Source: Gonium pectorale (lineage: Eukaryota; Chlorophyta; Chlorophyceae; Chlamydomonadales; Volvocaceae). From it: a stretch of 25,294 bases of DNA. Shown here one piece after another: positions 11,001-19,901 of this stretch (the first letter of the stretch is position 1; each line of letters opens with the position of its first letter). Both the position numbers and the translations under genes were made by a program. The notes under the pieces were generated by a model, which searched no databases, was not told the origin of the DNA, and saw only the letters and a program-made list of their open reading frames with translations. Location of the stretch: contig LSYV01000028.1 in assembly GCA_001584585.1 (NCBI GenBank), positions 422,107 through 447,400 on the forward strand, read 5' to 3'.

Positions 11001-14000
11001 CTCCAGTAGCTGAAACTGCAGGGCTCCAAGGGCAATTCGGTCGTAACCTTTGTGCCGCACTCGCCGAGCATCTGCAAGCGCGTGGGCATGAGGGGAGCAG
11101 GTCCAGGTCATTTGGCGCTGCTCCTGAACATGGCACAGCACGCAGTGTTCAATTTCATCAACCAGATAATTGTCGCGTTGCCATTCAGCTCATAGGTGAT
11201 GAAGATAACCAGCGCATATATGTTGCATGCTACGTACGACATGACCCTCGTCGAAGGTAATACTAACACTGCAGGCATGCAGCAATCGCGCGCCAAACAA
11301 GATTTACACATGCCGTCGCCCGCATTGAATGTATATTGATGTAGTTCTCACTCAGCGTCGCGTACCCGACGGACCGCCTTGCTCTCCTCCCTCCTGGCGG
11401 GGTGCACGCCGCCGTACATGTCCAGCGCCCACTGCGGCCAGTCGCCCGTGCCGTTGACGTGGTCCAGCTTGTCCCACTGCTGCGCGAGAGCGAACGACTG
11501 CGTGATCAGGCGGCGGCTGGTGTCTGGATCGGCGCCTGCACACATGCATGCGGGCATGTCCGCGAGCACCGAACAAGTCAGCACACACGAGACGTAGTTG
11601 ATGACGATGATTGTCGTTGCATGTATGCGGGCGGGAAGGCAGGTGGTGACGCTGTATGGATGGCACGTACGTATGAATGATGGTTAAGAACATACAGAGG
11701 ATTAAGGCAGGAAGCGTTCAATGAGCTTTATGTCGGTCGGTTGTGAGCTTGTTGTGAGCGTCCGTTATATATGTACAGAGTCCCGGCTTTGTACATCATA
11801 CCGCCTGCATCATACTCGCCGGCGGGCATGTCCGCGGGCACAACGGCGCCGCGGACCATGAAGGGCGTCGAGAGGCGGGGCAGGCTCGGGTCGTTGGGAC
11901 AGGTGAAGTTGGGATGTAGCGCAGGTACGTCGAACATCACGGGGTTGGCCTCCGGGCTGGATGCGTCAATGGAGCGGAACTCGACGACGTCGATCGCAAT
12001 TGAGCCTGCGTGCATGCCCCATCCGCAGGCAGGCAAGTCAGGCAAGCAAAGCGACCAAGGTTGGATGGGAGCCACGTGTACGGGGAGCAACGGCATTCGT
12101 GTGCGGCAGGAAACCCAGATAGTCTAGACAGTCCGAAGCTGGTAAATACGTGTACATGTACTCGTGTTATGTTGACAAGCAATCAGCAGCTTCACTATCC
12201 AACTGCCTATCTATCTGGCACACACGCCCCGTTGAACTGACCAATGTCCTTGTGGGTAAACTCGAAGCGCAGGGGTGTATATGTGGTCAGCGCGTCCCAG
12301 TAATCCTGAGCGTGCACGAACATACGCAACATTGAGTAATTCCTCCCAAGTTTGCAGCAAGACAGGTAGGCGTCCTTGTATTCAAGAAACGAATGGGCAC
12401 CTCATCAACACAGCGTTCAGATTTGGAAACAGAAGCGTAAACCAAAAAGGGCTTGCCATTGTTCATCATGTATGGACGTACGTTCAACATGTAAACAACA
12501 GCGCGCAACTCAAGGGATGGGCACGCGCAACCCAGCAAAGGATTGACGAATGCCGCCCACTCACAATACGCATGACCTCGGTTGTGCCGTTGTTGTCTGA
12601 CTGCTGCAGAACGTTCAACTCGAAATGGCGGGCGAGCCTGTACGAACGTGGCGCATGCGGGGACACGGGCAGAGCAGGGTACATGCAGGTGCTTGAACAA
12701 GTACGTACACCTCCGGGAGCATATTGCACCGTGTCAGGATCAGGAAATTGCATCGCGCGTGCGATACTCTGCGCTGCCCACCGTAGTGCTACGCGCGCGC
12801 GATTCGTGACACAGGATTCCTTTATACTGTAACGTGGTCATACGGAAGCTGTCGGCATGTGTATGCCCGGACCAAACCTGACGCTGCATCAGGCACGCAC
12901 GGCACTCACGTTTCCCCGACCGAGTCCACTCCGAGGTAGGTGTAGTTCAGGACACTGCTGGGGTCCACGCCGCCGGCACTTTTGCTTGCCGCCGGGGAGT
13001 CGCCGCAGAAGTACTGCGCGACCTCGTTGGTGCTGTTACCTTCGGCGGGGAGCACCTGCAGGTAGGCGCAGGTAGGTCACCGGCGGTCAAACCCAAGCAA
13101 GCAACAGGTCAGCGGGCTACGCTTACAACGCAAAGCAGCGTGCGCCTTTGTCCACGGTCCATTCTGAGATCTGAGTTCTGAGTTCTGAGTTCTGGAAACC
13201 GATCAATACAGATAGCAAATGTATGCAAGACCTTATGTCTGTCGGTAATTATGGAAGATTGAAATTGGGCGGTGTGCGGCTAAAGACTGTCGGCTCCGGA
13301 CGGACTCACATTCTCCTGCCATGAGTAGACGGTACTTCCGGGCATGACCTCGATCTTCTGCCACATGGGGTAGATCGCAAAGTCGTACATAACGCGGATC
13401 TTGCCGCCGTACGAGATGGTTGTCTCGTGGCTGCAATGCGCGCACGTGGACGGGAGGCATACATTCAAGGTACGTTGGGGGCAGTTGCGCTGTAGGAGAG
13501 ATCAGATCCGGCGGGCAACTTTGAGAACTTACCAGGCCCTGGATGGAATCTCAAAGCAACACACAACGGCAAATGACAACACCTACTGGGTCATGTAGCG
13601 TGATCCCTTGTACAACTCGACACCGGCAAGGTCCAGTTTCTCATCCTCTGAACGACATCAGTACGTGCAGCGATAACACAAGGCAGGATCAGGTTACTGA
13701 TATCACATGCGCACCCAAACCGTTGGGCCTGCTAGCCGGGATGGGCACAGTGCACAGCGCAAAACAGCCCTGCCTTCAGCAGGTTTATGCATCAGGAACG
13801 CAAATATACCCGGCGACTTCCATTTACGCGGCCCAGTCGCGTATGTTGTCTAGATACACGCACACCTGCCAATGCCCTGCACAGATAGAGTAAAGGGATG
13901 CATCACAGCGCATGACTAATTTAGTTGTTCCATATGTGGTATGTGAAGCTTTGCAGAATGGGTGGGAATGCATGGGCATGCATGGGCCTGTAACCTTTCC

Positions 14001-17000
14001 ACAGAAAACAAAATGCATAGTCCACACATCAGCCAACTAGATAGCTAGGCGTGCACACAGGTGCAAGATAGAAAGCATATACAGGACTCATTCATCCGGC
14101 GCTATCTATATCTTACCGGTTGCGACGGCGGTGGCTAGTACTCTGGCTAATGGAGAGGGCGGGTACAGTGGCGACCCAAGCGTGACGCAGCCGGCGGCGG
14201 TTATTAGCCCGAACGCTCCGAGAGCCCAAAGCAAGGGGGAGCTCATCAGCAAGGGTGCGTCGAGTAGTACTGTTAGTAACGTTTCCGGGGGGGCTGTACG
14301 GGGCCATGGGAGGTGAAAGAGCGATCGGAGGAGGAGGCGGGGGAGAGGAACCTTGGCTACCGGGTGTCTGTGGCGGGACGTAGGCGCAGCGGTCCTTGTT
14401 GGGTTGGACCGAGGCGACGCACGGCTCGTAGATCTGCGGAAATCGAAAGGCATGGGCGCGACAGCGACGGCGCGTTCGTTGCACCGTTGGTGTATCAAGT
14501 CACTAGCCTAGGGCTTCGGCTTGTTCACCTACTAGGGTTACTTGGGGAACACGTTTCATGATACCAGGTTATGCGCCTTAGGCCGCCGCAGCTCCGAAAA
14601 ACGTGATAAACGACATTTTAGGGTTTACAATCACGGGAGGAGGCAAAGCAACATAGGATGCTCCAACAACAACACATAAGGCACGCGAAATAAAAGCGCG
14701 CAAGGGACCCAGCCAGCTATACGCTTAATACCCGCCGCTGGATAGAAGCCAAAGCCCTGCCTCTCTACCTCCTGCATGCACGCACCTTGAGCTTCATGAC
14801 AAAGTTCTCTGAGGGCAGCTTGGGCTCGGGCTCGTTCGGGGGCTTGCCAGCCGCCGACAGGTTCTGCGTATCAAGCCAGGGACGTGTGCCAGGGAGCGAA
14901 AAATATATGGAGGCGTTTTCATGGCTCAGATAGCGCGCCGATCGAAGTATGCGGCGGCGCTGGGTCACCTCCGTGTCACAACCAACTAAGCATAGTCTTG
15001 GCGCCCAGTCCGAGCACGTACGGCAGCACGACACGTACGGCATGAGTATTCGCTCATATCGTTTCCATCGTCCCTCAGCCCATACTCCACCCGGCACGGC
15101 ACGATACGCGCCTTGATGGTGTTAAAGAAGCCCATAATGGCGTACGAGCCTGCACACGGCGACACGCCGGGCGGGGAGCGAGCACGGTAAGCAAGTTCAC
15201 TACGTATGTGCATGAGTTTGGCAATCAAGCCTTTTCGTCAGGTAATAAGTTGGAAGGGGGACCATATGTACGTGTGCCCTTAATTTGCAGAAAGATGACC
15301 ACCGTATGTGTGTTCGGTACACAAGCAGGCAAGTGTACCAGGCGTATGTAAGAAGATTTCATGGGCAACGGTGGCGTATGAAGAGACGCGCGCTGCGCTG
15401 CAGTGGCAGCCATCGGCGCGGGCAAGCTGACCCACCCAGTAGCGCGCGGCGGGTGCTGGAGACGCGGAACCCGGCCTCAGCGAAGATGTTGGCGATGGTT
15501 GTGGAGAAGGCGATGATGGTGCCGTCCAGCGTGATGGTGCCTGCGGGAATAAATCCACACCGCAGACATTACTATACACAGCGCAAGGCGCCAGGAACGG
15601 ACGAGTCAGCAGGCAGGTGGGATCAGGCGGGATGGTGGCAATCATCTCCAGCACGTATGATTTTGATGGCGCCTGCGGACGATCGATATTTGCAGGCGTA
15701 CATGCAGGCAACCAAAATGATGTCAGGCGGGGTCCCTTGTCCGGAGAAAGCAGTGGCAGCATATATATGGAGGTGGTAGATGGTAAACGAGGGGCAGGTG
15801 TATGCACATGACCGACGCCAAGCACGGCACGTAAGACACTACTCTCGCTGGCTTATTAGGTAGCTAGAGCTAGCCTCGTCCGTGTAAAGGGGTAAAGCCC
15901 ATAGCCCATCCATGAATGCCATGCAGTGCGCGTGCGTAGCCAGTAGGCAGCCGCGTGCGCCCGCACCTACCTGCCGTGGTGACGATGTGCAGCACCGTGC
16001 CGTGGATGCTGCCTTCTTGGGGGACCCGCGCGACGCCGTGGACCACCAGGCCCAGCTGCGCATTGCTGCTGCCGTTGATCTGCGGGACAATAGATGCGTG
16101 CGCGAACGGAGTTCGAGACGGCGGCGTGCGCGGTGGTCAAACAAGATGCGACCGGGGTGTGACGGAGCGAGTGACCCCATAGCAATGATAGATAGAGCGA
16201 GGCCTATGGCAGTAGCTAGCTATCTAGCTAGGGCCCCTGCATGCACCGTGCCTCAGCGGGCGGGTACTTATGCACGGCGCCACCTTCCGCCCAGCCCGCC
16301 AGCAGTTTTTGAGCGCACCAGGAGGTACTTAAGCTCGAGCAGCTCCTTTATGTCGATCTCGCTGTTGAGTGTCTGGGGTGTGCCCATGTAACTGCGGGAC
16401 CGCGGTGGGAAGGGGAAAACAGAGGCGACGGCGTCTTGATTGACACGCGCCCAGCGACGGCAGCGAGCCACCACCTGCTCAGCTTTAATCATGCCGACCA
16501 TATGCATGTGCGTGATACTGTTGATGCACATCCGCAAGTATGTAGTACCGGCAAGAAATGGCCGTTTTGCGAGCTAGCCGTGATCGGCTGCGGGTGCGTG
16601 CGGGACAGGAGACAAGGAGCACACGCAGGATTAATAACTCGTACGTTCGTCGATGCTTCGCCCCCAAGGATGCAACTTATAGGCGGGGGAAGGCAGCGAG
16701 GCTCATCAAGTGCAATAATCCTGGCCGCACTAACTCTCAGCAGCTGCGACGCTGCGCGCCGGCCTGCCTCGCTGTATGTAACTAGGTATGACCGAGAGCG
16801 CGCATGACCTCTGTCAGCAAAGCCCCCGATGAGCGGAAGCACGGCCACCCGGGCCCGCATCAAACTGCCGGGCGGACCATGCCGACTCGTAGAACAAGCA
16901 CAGCACCCCATAATGACAGGGCAGGTGGGAGGAAACAAAAGCAAGCCATAAACAGATGTGACTGCCGGCTCGCTGGGCAAGGCGCACAAGGCGAGCGCTA

Positions 17001-19329
17001 AGACAAGGCAGGCGGCCCTAACTATCGTGCCTAGACGAAGGCACGCTGTGCCGTCGCGAACCCGTACGACAGTCCTCGCGAGACGCGGCGCCGCAAACCC
17101 CATTTTTAACTCCGAGTGAAACCCTCTACTTTCAAAACAACATGTAACGGCCGTCTGCGTTGCCATGCAATCAAGCTACCCATCCATGGATGACCGCCCA
17201 CGCGCGCCCATCCGTCCACACCCATACGCTCGCCGGAACACATGTGCGCCCCGCCTGCCCCGCCTTAGGCCAGCCGCTCACTCTGCGGTGCGGAGCACGT
17301 TGCCCATCGCGTTGTTGGCGGCGGAGTCTGTTGTGACGCGCTGCACCATGGCCCCGTCCATGACGCTGAACTCGGCGCTGCCGGTGCGAACCACCTCGTT
17401 TGTGGCGCCGTCAGAGTTCTTGACAAACATGACGCCGCCCTTGACCTGCGGGAGCCAGGAGCGGGACCGGATTGCGGAGTGAGGATTCCGGTGCGCGTAG
17501 AATGAAGGGCGTGAGTGACGGACACAATATGCAAACGTGGATCGATGGCAGAGGCCTGCCAATAGAACTATGTCTATATGCTTGTGCGATGCTGACGACG
17601 CCGTAAGTGTACGGTATCATACGCTCGTGATGTCTGTGGCATCCAACACGCTGCAGCGCATGCATTCGTAGCACATGTAACCAGCACGCAGCAGCAGAAC
17701 CGACATACAGCTAGCTATCCGCGCCCCAGTGAGTTTGCTTGTGTGTGTGAGCTACCGCATCAGAGGCTCATATCAGTGCCCAGCCACCGCGCACACCACA
17801 TACAGCCACCCCACCGACCCCGCCGCGCACCTCGGTGTCCTTGAGGCTGTAGAGCATGGCGTACCTGGAACAAAGCATAAGAAAGGAAGGGGTAATAAGG
17901 CGCTAATCGTCGTCCTTCGTGACAGCGATGCGTGGTGGTGGTGGCTGGTGGATGTGGATATCCGCTAGCTAACTATCTAGATAGGGAGGTGTGCAGGTAC
18001 ATGCCGCAACGCTTGATGGATGAGGATCGATGAAGTTATCAAGCGAACGTGGGTTCCCTGCATCACAAACGGCACTGCGCTGGGCGGACCCACCGACTCC
18101 CCGCAAGGGCTAGACTGCGCTGGGCGCACCCACGGAGGAACGCACCCACCACAGGGACGCGCCGGCGGCCGACTGCTGCGGGGCCTGCCTGCCCCTCCTC
18201 CCACCGCTTCAGCGGCCGACTGCTGCGGGGCCTGCCTGCCCCTCCCCCCGCCGCGCCAGCGGCCGACAGCTGCGGGGCCGGGCCCAGCACATAGCCCATG
18301 TGGATTGCCCAGCACTCACGTGAGGCCGATGATGGTGCCGATGAGGACGACGCCAAACACGAGCATGGCGATCATGCCGTAGCACATGTACCTCCGCTCC
18401 TTGCGACTGCGCTGCACGCCCTCCAGCATGTCAATCAGCTCGGCCACGTCAACCTGCCCGCTGCCATCACGGTCAAGCTCTACAGCAGGCAGCATTATTG
18501 CAGGAGTGGCGGACAGCACGTAAACTAATCAATGAGACGTATGTTAAGCTCAATAAAGACGTGCGTGCATGCAGGGGATGTTCTGCTTTCTTATAAGCGG
18601 GGTGTCGTTTGCAAACGAGCACCAGCAGATGGGTTACACACGTAGCTACGTACAGAACCGAATGCATATGCAGCAGTTGCGGATGGCAAAGCCAAGAGTT
18701 ACAAGAGGTACCAACGCGCAGTGACTTACCCTCAAGGATCTTCATCAGCTTCTGGTCCCTGTTCTGCGCCCCAACTGAAATCACACACGAGAAAGGAAGA
18801 AACGATGGGCAGCGCAGAGTGAGCGGATAATGATGACGTTTCGTACATGCTTAGTTGCTCCATTTCATACATTTGTGTCTCTCCTATCAGCGGCCTCCCT
18901 GCAATCAAACCGCCCGCCCCGGCCCCCGCCCGCCCACTCATCATACGTACTCTGTCGCACAATCTCCTTGACGCTCAGTGTCCTTGACATCTTAGAAGTA
19001 TCCGAGCGACCTGCGTATGCGGCCCACATACACACACGAGCGACAACGCGACAGCACACTTGAGCTTGCTTGGAAACTCGAGCGGGCGGGGAATGGAATG
19101 GAGGCACGCACGGTGAGGCATCAGCAATGGAAAACGGGACGAAATGACAGAGGACGCAACCTGTTGGAAAATAAAAGAAACTGCTATGGATCGGCCGGGC
19201 TCTGATGATCGGTATAGTTCCTTTTTCATGGTGCCTAACAGCGAAGAACCCGTTGGCAAGTGGACAGCAGAGACGGGCACCTTTGTCTGCAGGCACACCG
19301 CCGCCAGGAACTCCAGGCGGCTCGGACAT
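2036..19329 (-). CDS. Giant type II membrane protein: EF-hand, TM, Pro-rich, VMO-I and two ricin-B trefoils (spliced, 45 exons)
   Basis: The preferred model starts at ATG 19327-19329 and stops at TAA 2036-2038. It has 45 exons, 4092 nt and 1363 residues, and each exon is listed in the module entries below. Every junction keeps phase, and nearly all introns are GT-AG with GTGAGT, GTAAGT or GTACGT donors; two are best read as GC-AG. Domain order: EF-hand (loop about residues 54-65), TM helix (about 83-105), beta-rich exoplasmic part (106-312), Pro-rich stretch (about 335-365), unrecognised ectodomain (423-890), VMO-I beta-prism (892-1060), ricin-B trefoils (1072-1363). There is no N-terminal signal peptide, so the single TM predicts type II topology with the lectins outside. 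Many NxS/T sequons after the TM fit this. Weak points are the junction of exons 12 to 14 and the 3' end of exon 10. If the first fails, there are two genes: 14113-19329, and one ending at 2036. Confidence 0.62.
2284..2314. repeat. Poly-C/CA microsatellite in intron 44
   Basis: A run of C interrupted by one A is followed by a CA dinucleotide run. It lies in the intron between 2104 and 2407, away from both splice sites. Confidence 0.9.
3398..3440. repeat. 18-nt tandem duplication in intron 41/40 area
   Basis: CATCATGCAATCAGCATA occurs twice head to tail (3398-3415 and 3416-3433), followed by the start of a third copy (CATCATA). It lies in the intron upstream of exon 42. Confidence 0.9.
3625..3626 (-). 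other. Non-canonical GC splice donor (GC-AG intron 41)
   Basis: Exon 41 (3627-3648) encodes SWDCNDS plus one base and is followed by GCGAGC instead of GT. Reading on would add a few residues and then an in-frame TAG, and no GT donor lies before it. With CAG|GCGAGC as donor and the acceptor at 3317-3318, the product reads WDCNDSGAQEFTI. That exactly restores the lectin W-x-C...Q-x-F pattern, so the domain itself argues for this site. Confidence 0.65.
4340..5951 (-). other. Module 6: first ricin-B-type (CBM13) beta-trefoil lectin domain (exons 35-39)
   Basis: Exons are the 3' part of 5902-6022, then 5464-5555, 5063-5251, 4631-4691 and 4290-4373. There are three repeats. Alpha has STCLDVLYNVQKPG, FIQQWSC and a final QYF. 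Beta has GMCLAAQDSG, RIILDNCVNG and NQAW. Gamma has LSPTHAADKCLDIGGG, VVQLWGC and AQIF. Each has the C-L-x-V/A/I start, a second Cys after the QLW/ILD strand, and a Q-x-[W/F] hydrophobic core motif, as in ricin B-chain and CBM13 lectins. The family binds galactose, xylan or other sugars; specificity cannot be read here. Exon phases are exact: CT+C makes the Leu after CLDV, and GG+G makes the Gly of QLWG. Confidence 0.88.
5985..7790 (-). other. Module 5: VMO-I (vitelline membrane outer layer protein I) beta-prism domain (exons 31-35)
   Basis: Exons are 7732-7790, 7298-7446, 6777-6950, 6424-6512 and the 5' part of 5902-6022. Three homologous repeats appear in order, matching the pseudo-threefold beta-prism of the VMO-I family (Pfam VOMI). 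Each has a W-G-x-W opening (GFWGDWQKASYPCG, GFWGDWYPSASCPPG, GWWGDWTPYTFCPG), then an internal strand ending in R-I/V-E (YQLRIEK, AKMRIEP, LQTRVES), then the hallmark DDTAxN (DDTALNGISVGC, DDTAANSIVFTC, DDTAMNGLRIACC). The last alanine of the third DDTA is split across an intron, which confirms the join of exons 34 and 35. VMO-I of egg membranes is associated with sugar-polymer binding. A role in surface glycan binding here is inferred. All three repeats are complete. Confidence 0.85.
10138..10139 (-). other. Likely GC splice donor (GC-AG intron 24)
   Basis: Exon 24 ends AAAAAG|GCAAGT, a perfect match to the GC-AG donor consensus, in phase 0 with exon 25. A competing GT donor nine bases upstream (TTT|GTAAAA) is also phase 0 but has poor exon-side context. 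The two choices differ only by the residues VKK. Confidence 0.5.
13162..13195. repeat. Short tandem TTCTGAG repeat in intron 15
   Basis: The 7-nt unit TTCTGAG is repeated about four times with one variant copy (TCTGAGATC), between exons 15 and 16. Confidence 0.85.
13866..13876 (-). other. Candidate 11-nt microexon linking the two halves of the gene
   Basis: Read on the minus strand, a pyrimidine-rich acceptor (ACTCTATCTGTGCAG) is followed by GGCATTGGCAG and a GTGTGC donor. The two bases left by exon 12 plus this 11-mer plus the AG that opens exon 14 restore one frame, giving RNR-ALA-E-DEKLDLAGVELY. Direct splicing from exon 12 to exon 14 in the same frame would create an immediate stop (CGA GGA TGA). 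The support is phase and splice consensus only, and short matches like this can arise by chance. Confidence 0.35.
14117..14433 (-). other. Module 3: Pro-rich exon 12
   Basis: The acceptor after CCTTTCGATTTCCGCAG is strong. The exon opens in phase 0 from exon 11, giving KLKIYEPCVASVQPNKDRC, then a proline-rich linker (SSPPPPPPIALSPPMAPYSPP) with adjacent sequons NVT and NST, then a basic stretch (NNRRRLRH, HRRRNR). SPPPP-type runs are typical of hydroxyproline-rich extracellular proteins in volvocine algae, so this is probably a stalk between membrane-proximal and distal ectodomains. At its 3' end the reading frame meets CGGTAAGA, which is both a good splice donor (GTAAGA at 14111-14116) and, if unspliced, an in-frame TAA stop at 14113-14115. 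Whether the protein ends here or continues is the key ambiguity of the locus. Confidence 0.65.
14786..17864 (-). other. Module 2: beta-rich exoplasmic region of the EF-hand/TM protein (exons 5-11)
   Basis: Exons are 17831-17864, 17282-17445, 16319-16391, 15971-16079, 15436-15540, 15091-15149 and 14786-14863. All junction phases agree; for example the GA left by exon 6 joins the T that opens exon 7. The encoded stretch is rich in alternating hydrophobic residues (ELLELKYLLINGSS, LGLVVHGVARV, GTVLHIVTT, TITLDGTIIAF), which suggests a beta-sandwich or beta-helix-like fold. It has sequons NGS (start of exon 8) and NLS (start of exon 11). It follows the TM directly and is probably the conserved juxtamembrane ectodomain of the family. 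I do not recognise a named domain. The end of exon 10 is uncertain: CGG|GTGGAG at 15091, a stronger GCC|GTACGT at 15022 and a GC-type AAG|GCGCGT all give the same phase. Confidence 0.65.
18168..18290. repeat. 47-nt tandem repeat in intron 4
   Basis: Three copies start with GCCGAC[TA]GCTGCGGGGCC at 18168, 18215 and 18262, an exact 47-nt period. The third copy is truncated. They lie between exons 4 and 5. Just upstream, a related GCGCTGGGCG-ACCCAC element occurs twice (about 18075-18090 and 18117-18132). Confidence 0.9.
18320..19329 (-). other. Module 1: cytoplasmic N terminus, EF-hand and transmembrane anchor (exons 1-4)
   Basis: Exons are 19281-19329, 18951-19010, 18730-18774 and 18320-18479. 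The ATG at 19327-19329 is the first in frame, and the protein begins MSEPPGVPGGG. Exon 1 uses an AAAG|GTGCCC donor, and the phase match with the CATACGCAG acceptor at 19011 supports the join. Exons 3 and 4 form one EF-hand: helix NRDQKLMKILEE, loop DRDGSGQVDVAE (acidic or polar ligands at loop positions 1, 3, 5, 9 and 12), exiting helix LIDMLEGV. A basic RSRKERR cluster then precedes a hydrophobic helix of about 23 residues (MIAMLVFGVVLIGTIIGL), so by the positive-inside rule the EF-hand faces the cytosol. The following LTYAMLYSLKDTEVKGG resembles the post-TM signature of EF-hand/single-TM proteins I recall from algae and oomycetes. Predicted role: calcium-responsive membrane anchor (inference). 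Confidence 0.75.
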
Positions 19330-19900
19330 CTTCGTTCGGAGCACTGGTCAAGCAAACCTGTTGGCGGTAAGAAGTAAATAGTTCTGAATGTAAACGACGT
19401 GCAGGCAGCAAGCCGTCGGCAATTGAGAAAGTTCAATGTGCCCCTGCGGCCGGTGTTGAGCTCCAGCTGTCAAAGGACAATATCAGTGACCCTAATCAGT
19501 TAATGACCAGTCAGGGTCAGCGCTGACAGAGGCCGCGATTAAGGCGGTAGTAATCGATCGCTTGCCCGCCCGCCGAAGACATGGGACAAAACTCAAGGCC
19601 CACCTGAAGAAAAAAACAACTATTTCCTAAAATTAAATGGTCAGCGGCAGAAGGCAGGTATTTATAATGTTAGCATGCGACCGTTAGCCGCAAAACGGTC
19701 GCTGTCCTACTACTCGACTACTCTCCCAGTCTTGAAACTATGAAGTCAAACACCTGGTAGCATTTGAAAAATAGGGTATCGTTTGGTAAACCATCGATTC
19801 GAAACTCGAGTCGTCACGGCCACGCATGAGACAATGCTCGCGATCGGGTGCAGCGCTACAAAGGCGCCAACTGTAGCTCCTAGAAGGACTTTGTTTCCGA
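19330..19900. other. 5' flank of the large gene
   Basis: This stretch is AT-richer than its surroundings. Apart from the TATA-like box I see no coding exon. It contains GCAAAACGGTCGC and similar short low-complexity stretches near 19690. It should hold the 5' UTR and core promoter of the minus-strand gene. Confidence 0.4.
19659..19666 (-). promoter_or_regulatory. TATA-like box upstream of the large gene
   Basis: Read on the minus strand this is TATAAATA, about 330 nt upstream of the proposed start codon, which would leave a 5' UTR of about 300 nt. The spacing is plausible but nothing else confirms it. Confidence 0.3.
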
Positions 19901-19901
19901 C

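Larger units (their letters stand above)
8094..13647 (-). other. Module 4: unrecognised N-glycosylation-rich ectodomain (exons 14-30)
   Basis: Exons are 13587-13647, 13310-13430, 12910-13055, 12565-12637, 12242-12305, 11802-12005, 11366-11535, 10992-11071, 10677-10717, 10491-10532, 10140-10210, 9816-9901, 9484-9559, 9202-9265, 8952-8977, 8762-8801 and 8094-8135. All phases chain without a stop. The first half (about residues 423-701) carries sequons NST, NYT, NGT, NFT and NGT and tryptophan/tyrosine-rich strands (YGGKIRVMYDFAIYP, EVMRIDYWDALTTYTPLRF). The second half is Cys-containing and beta-rich (GALSV-like strands, VPVFKVTLTIEIDFSSCCIW, AAISFLSIEITLGDIDIVND). Neither half matches a family I can name. 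The 26-nt exon at 8952-8977 is the least certain. The exon at 10140-10210 is best ended by a GC donor. Position between the stalk and the lectins suggests a structural or adhesive ectodomain (inference). Confidence 0.62.

Noticed and set aside
13498..13560. A possible 6-nt exon GGCCTG before GTAAGT near 13530
   Set aside because: Exon 14 joins exon 15 directly in phase (CA+C gives His), so no extra exon is needed there.
14106..14498. A 130-codon minus frame beginning MIHQRCNERAV
   Set aside because: Its upstream part overlaps the Pro-rich coding frame and the intron before it. Only the piece starting MSSPLLW is kept, as an alternative start in the findings.
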